64,000 nt of DNA, taken from contig NZ_WRXM01000003.1 of the NCBI RefSeq assembly GCF_010119205.1, forward strand, positions 124,001-188,000, given 5' to 3'. Each line of letters starts with the position of its first letter. Position 1 is the first letter of the stretch. Shown here piece after piece: positions 42,453 to 50,781 of this stretch. The notes beneath the pieces are model-generated. The model did not search any database and was not told where the DNA came from. It saw nothing but the letters and a program-made list of their open reading frames with translations. The DNA comes from Haloarcula limicola (lineage in GTDB: Archaea; Halobacteriota; Halobacteria; Halobacteriales; Haloarculaceae). Both the position numbers and the translations under genes were made by a program.

Positions 42453-43871
42453 TCACTCGGGGACGAACTTCAGTCCGTATCGAGTGACGCCCTCGACGCT
42501 GTATATTCTCCGGAGCCGCCCGCTGACCCGGTCGCCGACGGATACCTCGTCGGGTTCGCAGTCGGTCAGCTGAACGGGGAACCGAGCCGACCCGTCCCCG
42601 GCGGTGACTTCGACGATCGCGACGGCGAACGGCCCGTCGCGGCGCTGGAACTCGACGAACTCCGGCGGCGCGCCGCCCTGACCGATGACGGTCACGGCGA
42701 CGATCTCGCCGGTCCGCGGAAGTTCGACGGTCTCGAACTCCACGCGTTCGTGACAGTCGGGACAGGCTCCTTCGGGCGGGAACGCGACTGCCCCACATTC
42801 GGGGCACTGACCCGCTTCGAGCCGATATCGCTGCGGGATGGTCCGCTGCCAGGAGGGGAGACTCACGTGGGCACCGCCGCCGGCGACCTCCGTTTCGCCG
42901 ACGACGCCGCGCTCGCGTAGCGCCGCTGTGTACGGGATGGAGACGCCGCTCTCGACGGCCGCCGAGACGCCCGTATCGAGGGCGTCCCGGGTCTCGAACG
43001 CGAGCGCGACGGCCGTCGCTCCGCTCCCGAAGAAGCCCGCGACGGTCGTCGACGAGGGGTCGCTCTCGCCCAGCGCCGCGAGCAAGCCGATGGCCGGCGT
43101 CGCCGCGCCGGCGTCGCCGACGTCGTCGACGAGCGTGCCCCGCGCGACCGCCTCCGCGTCGTAGGGGAGCGCGCCGGCGATCCGATGCGGGATATCCGGC
43201 GTCGGCTGGTGGAAACTCGCGCCATCGACGGCCTCGTGGTCGACGTCGAGCGCTTCGACGGCCGTCGAGACGAGGTCGCGGGTCGTCTCGCGCTCGTAGG
43301 TCGTGATGTCCAGCTCTTCGACGCCGTCGGCCCCGCGCTCGCGGAACCGGAGCCCCGGCGCGTCGCGCGAGCGCGTCGCCGAGTCTGCGAGGACGACAGC
43401 GCCGCCCTCGTCGAAGAGGAACGCGGCGGCACCGGCACCGACGCGCTGTCCGACCTCGGCCGGGTCGCCGTTCGGGGTGTCCGAGACGACGGCCAGCGCG
43501 GGACCGGGGGCGGCGGCGGCCGACAGGAGCGCGTCCGCGCCGGCCACCGTGCTCTGCGTGGCCGCCTCCAAGACGCAGTCCGCATCGAGGCCGAGCGCCG
43601 ACGCGGCCCGCGGCGCGAACTCCTCCTCTTCGAGCGGCGGCGTCGTCGTGCCGATCGCGAGGTGGTCGACGTCGCTCGCGTCCGCGTCGCCGCTATCGAG
43701 CGCGTTTCGGCCCGCCGCGACGGCCATCGTGAGCGCGTCCTCGTCGGCCGTCGGCACGGCGGCCCGCGAGACCGGCGCGCCGGTCCCCCACGCCGCTTCG
43801 ATCTCCTCGCCGTCCAGCCGAGACCGCGGGAGGTAGACGCCGGTCGCGACGATTCCGCGGTCGGCGCTCAT
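42453..43871 (-). CDS. Fused thiolase-fold (HMG-CoA-synthase/KASIII-like) and DUF35 zinc-ribbon/OB protein
   Basis: 472 residues. The first 330 form a thiolase superfamily domain of the HMG-CoA synthase/KAS III type (IVATGVYLPRSRLDGEEI, GAAAFLFDEGGAVVLADSAT, GFFGSGATAVALAFETRD). The nucleophile region reads EAATQSTVAGADALL with no Cys, so condensing activity is doubtful. From about 345 a DUF35 unit begins: rubredoxin-like ribbon CPECGAVAFPPEGACPDC, then an OB fold (GEIVAVTVIGQGGAPPEFVE). DUF35 proteins often scaffold thiolases in archaea. It overlaps the upstream thiolase gene by 4 bases, so the two probably form one complex. Confidence 0.88.
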   Translation of the reverse strand: MSADRGIVATGVYLPRSRLDGEEIEAAWGTGAPVSRAAVPTADEDALTMAVAAGRNALDSGDADASDVDHLAIGTTTPPLEEEEFAPRAASALGLDADCVLEAATQSTVAGADALLSAAAAPGPALAVVSDTPNGDPAEVGQRVGAGAAAFLFDEGGAVVLADSATRSRDAPGLRFRERGADGVEELDITTYERETTRDLVSTAVEALDVDHEAVDGASFHQPTPDIPHRIAGALPYDAEAVARGTLVDDVGDAGAATPAIGLLAALGESDPSSTTVAGFFGSGATAVALAFETRDALDTGVSAAVESGVSIPYTAALRERGVVGETEVAGGGAHVSLPSWQRTIPQRYRLEAGQCPECGAVAFPPEGACPDCHERVEFETVELPRTGEIVAVTVIGQGGAPPEFVEFQRRDGPFAVAIVEVTAGDGSARFPVQLTDCEPDEVSVGDRVSGRLRRIYSVEGVTRYGLKFVPE

Positions 43872-45043
43872 AGTTCACCCCCGTCGACCCGCTCGAAGAC
43901 GTGGACGGTCACGCCACCGCCGGAGCCGCCGACGTTGTGTGTCAGCCCCACCCTCGGGTCGTCGACCTGTACGTGGGCCTCGCCGCGGAGCTGGGAGAAC
44001 GCTTCGACGACCTGTCCGGTCCCCGTCGCCCCGATGGGATGGCCCTTCGATTTGAGACCGCCGGAGGTGTTCACCGGCAGTTCCCCGTCCGGGTCGGTGA
44101 CCCCCTCTCGGAGGAGTCGGGGGGCCTCGCCCCGGTCACAGAAGCCGAGGTCCTCGTAGGCGGCGAGTTCGGCGATGGCGAAGCAGTCGTGGACCTCCGC
44201 GAAGTCGAGGTCGTCCGGCCGGACATCGGCCTCGTCGTACGCGCGCTCGGCGGCCGTCTCGGAGGCCGGAATACCCGTCAGCGAGTCGCGCTGAAAGAGG
44301 CCGACGCGACCGCTCGCCGCGCCCGCGCCCGCGACCCGAACGGGGGCGTCCGAGAGCTCGCGGGCGACCTCCTCGCTTGCGACGAAGACCGCGCTCGCGC
44401 CGTCCGTCGTCGGACAGCAGTGATACAGGTTCAGCGGCGCGGCGACGTCGGGGGCGTTCATCGCGTCCTCGAGCGAGCACTCGAAGCCGAGCTGCGCGTG
44501 GGGGTTCTGGGCTCCGTTGGCGTGGTTCTTGACCGCGACGCGGGAGATGTCCTCCTTCGTCGCCTCGTACTCGCGCATGTAGGCGCTCGCCATCTGCGCG
44601 TAGACGCCCGCGAACGTCGTCCCGGAGAGGCGCTCCCACTCCGTCTCGCCGCTGACGCCGAGCCACCACTTCGTGTGGTCGCCGCTCATGTCGGTCATCA
44701 CTTCGTAGCCACCGGCCAGCGCGATGTCCGCCATCCCCGAGCGAACGGCCATCACGGCCTGTCGGAGCGCGTACCCGGAGGCCGCACACGCGTTCTCGAC
44801 GCGCGTCGTCGGGATGCCGTGGAGCCCGAGGTGTTCGGTCACGGCCGGCCCGCTCAGCCCCAGTTGGCGGCCGCCGACGCCGAGCGTGCCGAGAAAGGCC
44901 TCGTCGATCCGGTTGGTGTCGAACTCCCCGTCGACGCTCTCGAGGGCCTCGTCGAACGCGTCGTCGAACAGCGATCGGTACGACTCCGAGGGAAACGACC
45001 CGAAGTCCGACTGTCCAGCGCCGATGATGTACGCATCGGTCAT
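43868..45043 (-). CDS. SCPx-type thiolase (acetyl-CoA acetyltransferase-like)
   Basis: 391 residues. The nucleophilic Cys is in VENACAASGYALRQA (about residue 84), the catalytic His in FAEVHDCFAIAELAAYE and the conserved GGLKSKGHPIGATGTGQVVE near 340. The second thiolase Cys is replaced by THNVGGSGGG, as in SCP2/archaeal thiolases. It should cleave 3-oxoacyl-CoA, or run the reverse reaction, jointly with the DUF35 fusion protein. It is the PaaJ-equivalent candidate of the island. A CTTATAGT box lies about 28 nt upstream of the ATG at 45043. Confidence 0.93.
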   Translation of the reverse strand: MTDAYIIGAGQSDFGSFPSESYRSLFDDAFDEALESVDGEFDTNRIDEAFLGTLGVGGRQLGLSGPAVTEHLGLHGIPTTRVENACAASGYALRQAVMAVRSGMADIALAGGYEVMTDMSGDHTKWWLGVSGETEWERLSGTTFAGVYAQMASAYMREYEATKEDISRVAVKNHANGAQNPHAQLGFECSLEDAMNAPDVAAPLNLYHCCPTTDGASAVFVASEEVARELSDAPVRVAGAGAASGRVGLFQRDSLTGIPASETAAERAYDEADVRPDDLDFAEVHDCFAIAELAAYEDLGFCDRGEAPRLLREGVTDPDGELPVNTSGGLKSKGHPIGATGTGQVVEAFSQLRGEAHVQVDDPRVGLTHNVGGSGGGVTVHVFERVDGGEL

Positions 45044-45065
45044 ACACGGTAGATGATGATGAGCG

Positions 45066-45075
45066 ACTATAAGAT
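45066..45075 (-). promoter_or_regulatory. TATA box of the thiolase/DUF35 operon
   Basis: Minus-strand ATCTTATAGT centred about 28 nt before the ATG at 45043. Confidence 0.55.
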
Positions 45076-45148
45076 ACGGGGGTTCAGTCGGCGATGGCGC
45101 TCGGTGGGCGAATCGCTCGCTCGGCGGCGCGGGCGCTGATCGGGCAGT

Positions 45149-45991
45149 TCACTCCGCGGCGAATAGCGCTCGCACTTGCGGAGTGAACGAAACCGGGTTC
45201 CCGGCGTCGTCGAAGCGGCCGTATTCGGTGATGCCTTCGATGCTCACACGGTCGTCGCTCTCGAATCGATGCCCGATTCGGAGCGTGTCTTCGGTGACGG
45301 ACCGAACGTCCGACTCGACGGTGAGCGTCGACTCGTACTGGACCGGGGAGACGAACTCCCAGCGCCAGTCGCGCAGTCGGAATGGATTGTCGCCGCCGCC
45401 CGCCGCCTCGGGACTCGTCTCCCTCGATTCGAGGAAGCGTTCGAGCGCCACGTCCGCGAAGCGCGGATACTCCTCGAAGTACGCGAGCGAAGACCCCTCA
45501 ACGTGGGGGCTTCGGACGTCGAACGACGCCGAGAAGGACTCCCACTCCCGGTCGTCGTCCGCTCCACGGGGGCCGACTTCGGGGCTCGTCTCTTCGAGGG
45601 CCTCTCGGAACTGTCGTCGCGTCTCTGCCGGAAGCGACTGCGCGCCCCCGTCGGGCGCGATAGTGACGTGTGTGATCCGCGCGGTCGCGAGACGGTTGCC
45701 GGCGTCGTCGGTCATCTCGTAGCACAGTTCGACGCTGCTCTCGCCGACCGATATCGGCGTCGTCTCGACGGTCACCGTGTCGCGAAACCCCGGATAGCGA
45801 TAGACCGACGTCGCGGCGACGACGGGCGCGTAGGGGATCCCGTCGGCGTCGACGATGTCCTCGAAGGCGTGGCCGAACGACTCGGTGACGACCTGTGTCG
45901 AGATGAGTTCCCAGTCGAAGAACCGCGCCCCGTGGACGAGCTGTCCGGCGAGCTCGCCGAACCGAACGTCGTGTGTCTCGATAGTTCGCAC
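45149..45991 (-). CDS. Double-hotdog acyl-CoA thioesterase-like protein
   Basis: 280 residues from GTG 45991; a GTG at 46012 is also in frame, but the TATA box at 46017-46024 sits about 30 nt before 45991, supporting the shorter form. Two hotdog domains are seen. The first has THDVRFGELAGQLVHGARFF and FRDTVTVETTPISVGESSVE. The second has PHVEGSSLAYFEEYPRFADV and ESTLTVESDVRSVTEDTLRI. The pattern follows 4-hydroxybenzoyl-CoA/acyl-ACP thioesterases (YbgC-like) in tandem. It would release CoA from aromatic or ring-cleavage thioesters. It is divergent from the PaaG-like gene and shares its promoter space. Confidence 0.82.
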   Translation of the reverse strand: MRTIETHDVRFGELAGQLVHGARFFDWELISTQVVTESFGHAFEDIVDADGIPYAPVVAATSVYRYPGFRDTVTVETTPISVGESSVELCYEMTDDAGNRLATARITHVTIAPDGGAQSLPAETRRQFREALEETSPEVGPRGADDDREWESFSASFDVRSPHVEGSSLAYFEEYPRFADVALERFLESRETSPEAAGGGDNPFRLRDWRWEFVSPVQYESTLTVESDVRSVTEDTLRIGHRFESDDRVSIEGITEYGRFDDAGNPVSFTPQVRALFAAE

Positions 45992-46016
45992 AGTACGCGG
46001 AGTGCGGGGCACGCGC

Positions 46017-46048
46017 TATTAAACGTCCCGACCCGGCTGGTTTTATAT
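46017..46048. promoter_or_regulatory. Divergent promoter with back-to-back TATA boxes
   Basis: The minus-strand box is GTTTAATA (46017-46024), serving the thioesterase (start 45991). The plus-strand box is TTTTATAT (46041-46048), serving the PaaG-like gene (start 46071). The boxes are only 16 bases apart, so the two transcription complexes probably compete or are co-regulated. Confidence 0.55.
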
Positions 46049-46070
46049 CGCTCCGAGGGCCACGTCGACT

Positions 46071-46838
46071 ATGGTCCGAGTCGAGACAGCCGACCGCGTA
46101 CACACGATCTCGTTCGACCGCCCGGAGACGAAGAACTCCTTTACGGCCGACGCGGCGACCCAACTCGTCGAGGCGCTGGAGACGGCCGAATCCGAGGACG
46201 CCCGAGCGGCGGTGATCACCGGCGACGGCGACGCGTTCTGCGCCGGCGGCGACATCCAAGCGATGGCCGACCGCGATGAGACGCCCGGCGAGTCGTTCGA
46301 ACGCGTGCAGTCGACGCTCAACGCCGTTATCGAACAGCTGCTGACCGCTCCGTTTCCGGTCGTCGCGAAGGTCAACGGCGACGCCGTCGGCGCTGGGACG
46401 AACATCGCCGCCGCCTGTGACTTCGCCCACGCCGACAGCGAGGCCCGCTTCGGCGAGGTGTTCGGCAACGTCGGACTGATACCCGACTCGGGCGGGACGT
46501 TCCTGCTCCCGGCGCTCGTGGGGCTCCGCAAGGCGAAGGAACTCACCATGACCGGCCGGCTCTTCGACGCGGAGGAGGCCGCGGAGATGGAGCTCGTCAA
46601 CCGCGCGGTCCCTGGCGAGGAACTCGACGAGTCCGTCGACGACCTGCTGGACACCCTCGATCGGAAACCGACCGAGACGCTCGGGCTGACGAAGCGCGGC
46701 ATCCACGAGAACATCGGACGCCCGTTCCGCGACGCCCTGGAGCGTGAAGCGCACCTACAGACGCTCGCGTACGGAAGCGAGGCGCATGACGTCGGGGTGA
46801 ACGCGTTCCTGCGGGACGAGCGACCGGAGTTCCGGTGA
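46071..46838 (+). CDS. PaaG-like enoyl-CoA isomerase (crotonase family)
   Basis: 255 residues. The crotonase oxyanion loop is in AFCAGGDIQAMAD. At the two Glu positions of hydratases it has GAGTNIAAACD and FGEVFGNVGLIPDSGGTFLL, which lack both Glu but carry Asp in IPDSGG. This is the arrangement of PaaG and delta-3,delta-2 enoyl-CoA isomerases, where that Asp is the base. It likely isomerises 1,2-epoxyphenylacetyl-CoA to the oxepin, or shifts a double bond later in the pathway. Its TATA box gives a leaderless start. Confidence 0.88.
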   Translation: MVRVETADRVHTISFDRPETKNSFTADAATQLVEALETAESEDARAAVITGDGDAFCAGGDIQAMADRDETPGESFERVQSTLNAVIEQLLTAPFPVVAKVNGDAVGAGTNIAAACDFAHADSEARFGEVFGNVGLIPDSGGTFLLPALVGLRKAKELTMTGRLFDAEEAAEMELVNRAVPGEELDESVDDLLDTLDRKPTETLGLTKRGIHENIGRPFRDALEREAHLQTLAYGSEAHDVGVNAFLRDERPEFR

Positions 46839-46855
46839 GTCGTCTTCGAGGCAAG

Positions 46856-46864
46856 TTTTTATAT
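46856..46864 (+). promoter_or_regulatory. TATA box of the aldehyde dehydrogenase gene
   Basis: TTTTTATAT centred about 30 nt upstream of ATG 46890. The preceding T run may also end the PaaG-like transcript. Confidence 0.55.
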
Positions 46865-46889
46865 GGGCGTGTATGGTAGTTGACCACGC

Positions 46890-48344
46890 ATGAGCTACGA
46901 CGGTCCTACAGAGTTGTATATCAACGGCGAATGGACGGCAGCCGAGAGCGGCGACACGATAGAGACGGTAGATCCGGCGACCGAGGAGACGTACGCGACG
47001 GTGGCCTGCGCCTCGGCCGAAGACGTCGGCCACGCGGTGGCCGCGGCGGACGCGGCCGCCGAGCGCGGGTCGGAGTGGCGGACGATGAGCCCGAGCGACC
47101 GGGGCCAGCGCCTCCGTGCGATGGCCGACGAGATCGAGTCGATGGCCGACGAGATCGGCCTCGTCGAGTCCCACGACAACGGCAAGACGCCGTTCGAGGC
47201 GAGCCTCGACATCGACATGGTCGTCGACACGTTCCGCTACTACGCCGGCTGGGCGGACAAGCTGACGGGCGAGACGGTCCCGGTTCCCGGTAACCGCCTC
47301 GACTACACGCTGCAGGAGCCGCTCGGCGTCACCGGCCACATCGCCCCGTGGAACTACCCCTTCCAGCTGGCCGGTCGCAGTCTGGCCCCCGCGCTCGCCT
47401 GCGGGAACACCGCGGTCCTCAAGCCCTCGAACACCACGCCGCTGTCCGCGCTCTACTACGCGAAGGCCGCCGAAGCGGCCGGCCTTCCCGACGGCGTCCT
47501 CAACGTCGTCCCGGGCACGGGCTCCGAGGCCGGGGGCGCGCTCGTCTCCGATCCCGCGGTCGACCACGTCGCCTTCACCGGGAGTACCGGCGTCGGGAAG
47601 CACATCATGTCGGAGGCCGCCGACAACGTGACCGGCGTCACGCTGGAGCTGGGCGGGAAAGGTCCGAACATGGTCTTCCCCGACGCCGACCTCGAAGCGG
47701 CGTCGAAGGGCGTCCACTACGGGATCTTCATGAACTGCGGGCAGATGTGCTGGGCGGGGTCGCGGCTCCTCGTTCACGAGGACGTTCACGACGAGGTCGT
47801 CGAACGGGTCGTGGACCGCGCGGAGGCGACGCCGCTCGGCAGCGGTATCGACGACGACGGTCGGATGGGTCCCGCGGTCAGCGAGAGCCACCGCGAGGAG
47901 GTCCTCGAGTACATCGAGACCGGCGTCGACGAGGGCGCGACGGTCGCGACCGGCGGCGGCGTCCCCGAGGACAAGGACCAGGGGTACTTCATCGAGCCGA
48001 CGGTGTTCACCGACGTGACGAACGACATGACCATCGCGCGCGAGGAGATCTTCGGGCCGGTCCTCTCGGTCATCGAGTTCGGCGACGACGAGGAGGCGAT
48101 CGACATCGCCAACGACTCGCCGTTCGGTCTGAGCGCCGGCATCTGGACGAGCGACATCCACAGAGCCCACGACACCGCGGCGCGACTCGACTACGGGATG
48201 GTCAGCATCAACGAGTACCCCCAGACGTTCCCGCAGACGCCGTTCGGCGGGTTCAAGGAGAGCGGCATCGGTCGCGAACAGGGGACCGAGGCCATCAAGG
48301 AGTACACGCAGGCGAAGAACGTCAACGTCAACATCGACCGGTAG
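46890..48344 (+). CDS. Aldehyde dehydrogenase
   Basis: 484 residues of normal ALDH length. The NAD-binding region has GVTGHIAPWNYPFQLAGRSL and GSTGVGKHIMSEAA. The catalytic Glu is in VTLELGGKGPNMVF and the nucleophilic Cys in NCGQMCWAGSRLLV. The C-terminus has SVIEFGDDEEAI and GFKESGIGREQGTEAIKEYT. It belongs to the betaine/aromatic-aldehyde type by general pattern. In this context it could oxidise the ring-opened semialdehyde, a job done by the ALDH half of PaaZ in bacteria; here no MaoC domain is fused. Confidence 0.95.
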   Translation: MSYDGPTELYINGEWTAAESGDTIETVDPATEETYATVACASAEDVGHAVAAADAAAERGSEWRTMSPSDRGQRLRAMADEIESMADEIGLVESHDNGKTPFEASLDIDMVVDTFRYYAGWADKLTGETVPVPGNRLDYTLQEPLGVTGHIAPWNYPFQLAGRSLAPALACGNTAVLKPSNTTPLSALYYAKAAEAAGLPDGVLNVVPGTGSEAGGALVSDPAVDHVAFTGSTGVGKHIMSEAADNVTGVTLELGGKGPNMVFPDADLEAASKGVHYGIFMNCGQMCWAGSRLLVHEDVHDEVVERVVDRAEATPLGSGIDDDGRMGPAVSESHREEVLEYIETGVDEGATVATGGGVPEDKDQGYFIEPTVFTDVTNDMTIAREEIFGPVLSVIEFGDDEEAIDIANDSPFGLSAGIWTSDIHRAHDTAARLDYGMVSINEYPQTFPQTPFGGFKESGIGREQGTEAIKEYTQAKNVNVNIDR

Positions 48345-48425
48345 ACGCCCGCCCTTCCTCTCTTCCGTTTCTCTCCCCGCTCTCTCCGTTTTCGACGGCG
48401 ATACGTCCCGCAGCGGAGCGCGAAA

Positions 48426-48434
48426 TCTTAATTA
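48426..48434 (+). promoter_or_regulatory. TATA box of the acyl-CoA dehydrogenase gene
   Basis: TCTTAATTA centred about 27 nt upstream of ATG 48457. Confidence 0.5.
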
Positions 48435-48456
48435 GGGCGGGGCGAGGTGACAACGT

Positions 48457-49611
48457 ATGCAGCTTCTAGAACGATCGCTGTCCGAGGAGCACCGTGAGAT
48501 ACGAGACCGCGCCGACGAGTTCGCGCGAGACGTCGTCGAACCGCGAGCGGAGGAGATAGAGGCCGCCGACGAGTTCCCGCGAGACGTCATCGAGGCGGCC
48601 GGTGACATGGACATCCTCGGCATTCTACTCCCCGAGGAGTACGGCGGACTGGACTCCGACTTCATCTCGTACGCGCTCGCGGTCGAGCGGGTCGCACGCG
48701 CGAGCGGCGCGGTCGCCGAGACCATACAGGGACACACCTTCGCCGCCCTCCCGATCGCGCGGCACGGCACGGAGTCGCAGAAGGAGGCGTGGCTCCCCGA
48801 GATGGCGGCCGGCGACGCCGTCGGCGCGATGCTGCTCACCGAACCCGGCGCGGGGAGCTCGCCGACGGAACTCGAGACGGTCGCCGAGGAAGCCGACGAC
48901 GGGTACCGCCTGTCGGGCGAGAAGTCCTTCGGGACGAACGCCGGCGTCGCCGACGTCCACCTCGTCGTCGCGCGGAAGCAGCCACAGCCCGAGGACTCCC
49001 ACGGCGTCAGCGTCTTCCTCGCTCCCGGAGTCGACGAGGCGGACGGGTTCTCGTTCGACCGCGCCGAGTTCATGGGGATGCGCGGCCACGTCACGGGCGA
49101 CTCGACGCTCGACGGCGTTCACGTCGACTCGGACGCGCTCCTCGGCAGCGTCGGGGAGGGCTTCCGCATCGCGATGGGGACCATCGACATGGCGAGGACC
49201 GGCCTCGGGGCCATCGGGACGGGCATCGCACAGGCCGCGTACGAGGACGCCGTCGACTACGCCAGCGAGCGTCGACAGGGCGGCAACGCCATCGGCGAGT
49301 ATCAGGCTGTCCAGGTCCTCGTGGCCAAGATGGACACGCGACTCGACGCGGCCCGCCACCTCGTCTACGAGTCGGCGGCGACGATCGCCGACGAGGGCGG
49401 GAACACGCGGAAGTCGAGCCAGTCGAAGTACTACGCGAGCGACGTCGCCGAGTTCGTCACGCGCAACGCGATGCAGATCTACGGCGGCAAGGGGTACCGG
49501 ACGGACTACCCGCTCGAACGGTACTTCCGTGACGCAAAAATACTGAGTTTGATCGGTGGGACCACCGAGATTCAGCAGACGACCGTCGCGACCGAATCGC
49601 TCTCGCTGTAG
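48457..49611 (+). CDS. Acyl-CoA dehydrogenase
   Basis: 384 residues, FAD-dependent. The N-terminal helical domain starts LLERSLSEEHREIRDRADEF, and the flavin-side signature is AMLLTEPGAGSSPTELETVA. The C-terminal domain has QIYGGKGYRTDYPLERYFRD and SLIGGTTEIQQTTVATE. Where many family members have the catalytic Glu in YEGT, this protein has IGGT, as in groups whose base lies elsewhere. It desaturates an acyl-CoA at the alpha,beta position and passes electrons to an ETF not seen here. It abuts the convergent hydratase gene with no spacer. Confidence 0.94.
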   Translation: MQLLERSLSEEHREIRDRADEFARDVVEPRAEEIEAADEFPRDVIEAAGDMDILGILLPEEYGGLDSDFISYALAVERVARASGAVAETIQGHTFAALPIARHGTESQKEAWLPEMAAGDAVGAMLLTEPGAGSSPTELETVAEEADDGYRLSGEKSFGTNAGVADVHLVVARKQPQPEDSHGVSVFLAPGVDEADGFSFDRAEFMGMRGHVTGDSTLDGVHVDSDALLGSVGEGFRIAMGTIDMARTGLGAIGTGIAQAAYEDAVDYASERRQGGNAIGEYQAVQVLVAKMDTRLDAARHLVYESAATIADEGGNTRKSSQSKYYASDVAEFVTRNAMQIYGGKGYRTDYPLERYFRDAKILSLIGGTTEIQQTTVATESLSL

Positions 49612-50457
49612 TCAGTCGTCCGACTGGGGTTCGGGCGCTTCTTTCTCGCCGATTTCGACGCCGACGAAGTCCGGCTCGCGGTCCTCGAGGAACGCGTTGA
49701 CGCCCTCCTTCGCGGATTCCGAACCGAGCAGCGCGTTCTGGAGCTCGCGCTCGTGAGAGAGCGCGTCCCAGAGCGGCATCTCGAGGCCCTCGTTGACGGC
49801 CAGCTTGTTGTGACCGACGGCTCCGGCGGGCTTCTCGACGATCTGCTCGGCGAACTCGAAGACGGCGTCCTCGAGGTCTTCCGGCGGGTGGATCTCGTCG
49901 AAGATGTCCTTGTCGTGGGCCTCCTGCGGCGTGAGCTCCTCGCCGGTGATCATCATTCGGAGCGCTTCCGAGCGGTCGATGTAGCGGGGGAGGAGCTGGG
50001 TCCCGGCCTCGCCGGCGATGAGACCGAGGTGGACCTCCGGCATCCCGACACGGTAGTCGTCGTCGTCGCCGACGAAGCGGAAGTCACAGGCCAGCGCCAG
50101 TTCGAGGCCACCACCCATGCAGTGCCCGTCGACGGCGGCGATGAAGATGGTGTCCGTCGTCCGCATCTTCATGATGATCTCCTTCGAGGTCTGGCTGGCG
50201 TAGCCGATCTGGTGGGCCTCCTCCGTCTGGAGGTCGTTGATGTCGAAGCCGGTCGAGAAGATGCTCTCGTTGGCGCTTCCGAAGACGCACACGCGGACGT
50301 TGTCGTCGAACCGAACGCCCTCGACGGCGCGCTGCAGTTCGAGCAGGACGTCGATGTTGTGGGCGTTCACGGGCGGCCGGTCGATGCGGAGGATACCGAC
50401 GTTGTTCTCTACTTCGGTCTGGAAGTACTCCAGGTCTAACTGGTCGAATGACTCCAT
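49612..50457 (-). CDS. Enoyl-CoA hydratase/crotonase family protein
   Basis: 281 residues. The oxyanion loop is in STGFDINDLQTEE. Both hydratase Glu residues are kept: HCMGGGLELALACDF and MPEVHLGLIAGEAGTQLLPR. An inserted segment (HQIGYASQTSKEIIMKMR) and a long C-terminal tail (VGVEIGEKEAPEPQSDD) distinguish it from the crotonase at 34465. It could be the hydratase or a ring-opening lyase of the pathway. TATAAAAAA on the complementary strand at 50485-50493 gives a leaderless start about 31 nt downstream. Confidence 0.92.
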   Translation of the reverse strand: MESFDQLDLEYFQTEVENNVGILRIDRPPVNAHNIDVLLELQRAVEGVRFDDNVRVCVFGSANESIFSTGFDINDLQTEEAHQIGYASQTSKEIIMKMRTTDTIFIAAVDGHCMGGGLELALACDFRFVGDDDDYRVGMPEVHLGLIAGEAGTQLLPRYIDRSEALRMMITGEELTPQEAHDKDIFDEIHPPEDLEDAVFEFAEQIVEKPAGAVGHNKLAVNEGLEMPLWDALSHERELQNALLGSESAKEGVNAFLEDREPDFVGVEIGEKEAPEPQSDD

Positions 50458-50484
50458 TGTACAGTGAGAACAACTCGGGCATAG

Positions 50485-50493
50485 TATAAAAAA
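50485..50493 (-). promoter_or_regulatory. TATA box of the crotonase gene
   Basis: Minus-strand TTTTTTATA centred about 31 nt before the ATG at 50457. It lies just downstream of the paa operon's last gene, which ends at 50593. Confidence 0.55.
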
Positions 50494-50592
50494 CCTTTGG
50501 GAAGTGAAGCGGGTGAGTTCGAGTGACCACCGGCTCTCAGAGGGAAAATTCCGGGTCGATTCAGCGTGATACGGCTCGAAGCCGCCCGACGA

Positions 50593-50778
50593 TCAGCGGC
50601 CGTCGTCGGGGGACTTCCCGTCGTACTTCAGCCGCTCGAACACCGTCTTACAGCCGTGACAGTAGTACTGGCTCTTGGAGATCTCGGAGCCGAACTTCGA
50701 CTCGCGTTCCGTCTCCCGGGACCCGCAGAACGGGCACTCCGGCCGTATCTCCGAGTCGTCGTTCGTGGATGCACTCAT
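50593..50778 (-). CDS. Stand-alone PaaD-type zinc ribbon
   Basis: 61 residues. CPFCGSRETERESKFGSEIS followed by KSQYYCHGCKTVFERLKYDG is the zinc-ribbon module that bacterial PaaD carries at its C-terminus (two CxxC pairs plus the SxFG and YxCxxC pattern). Here it is a separate gene, 3 bases after paaC ends, and the PaaD encoded at 51755 lacks it. The two pieces probably act together in maturing the di-iron or Fe-S centre of the epoxidase system. Confidence 0.82.
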   Translation of the reverse strand: MSASTNDDSEIRPECPFCGSRETERESKFGSEISKSQYYCHGCKTVFERLKYDGKSPDDGR

Positions 50779-50781
50779 CGG

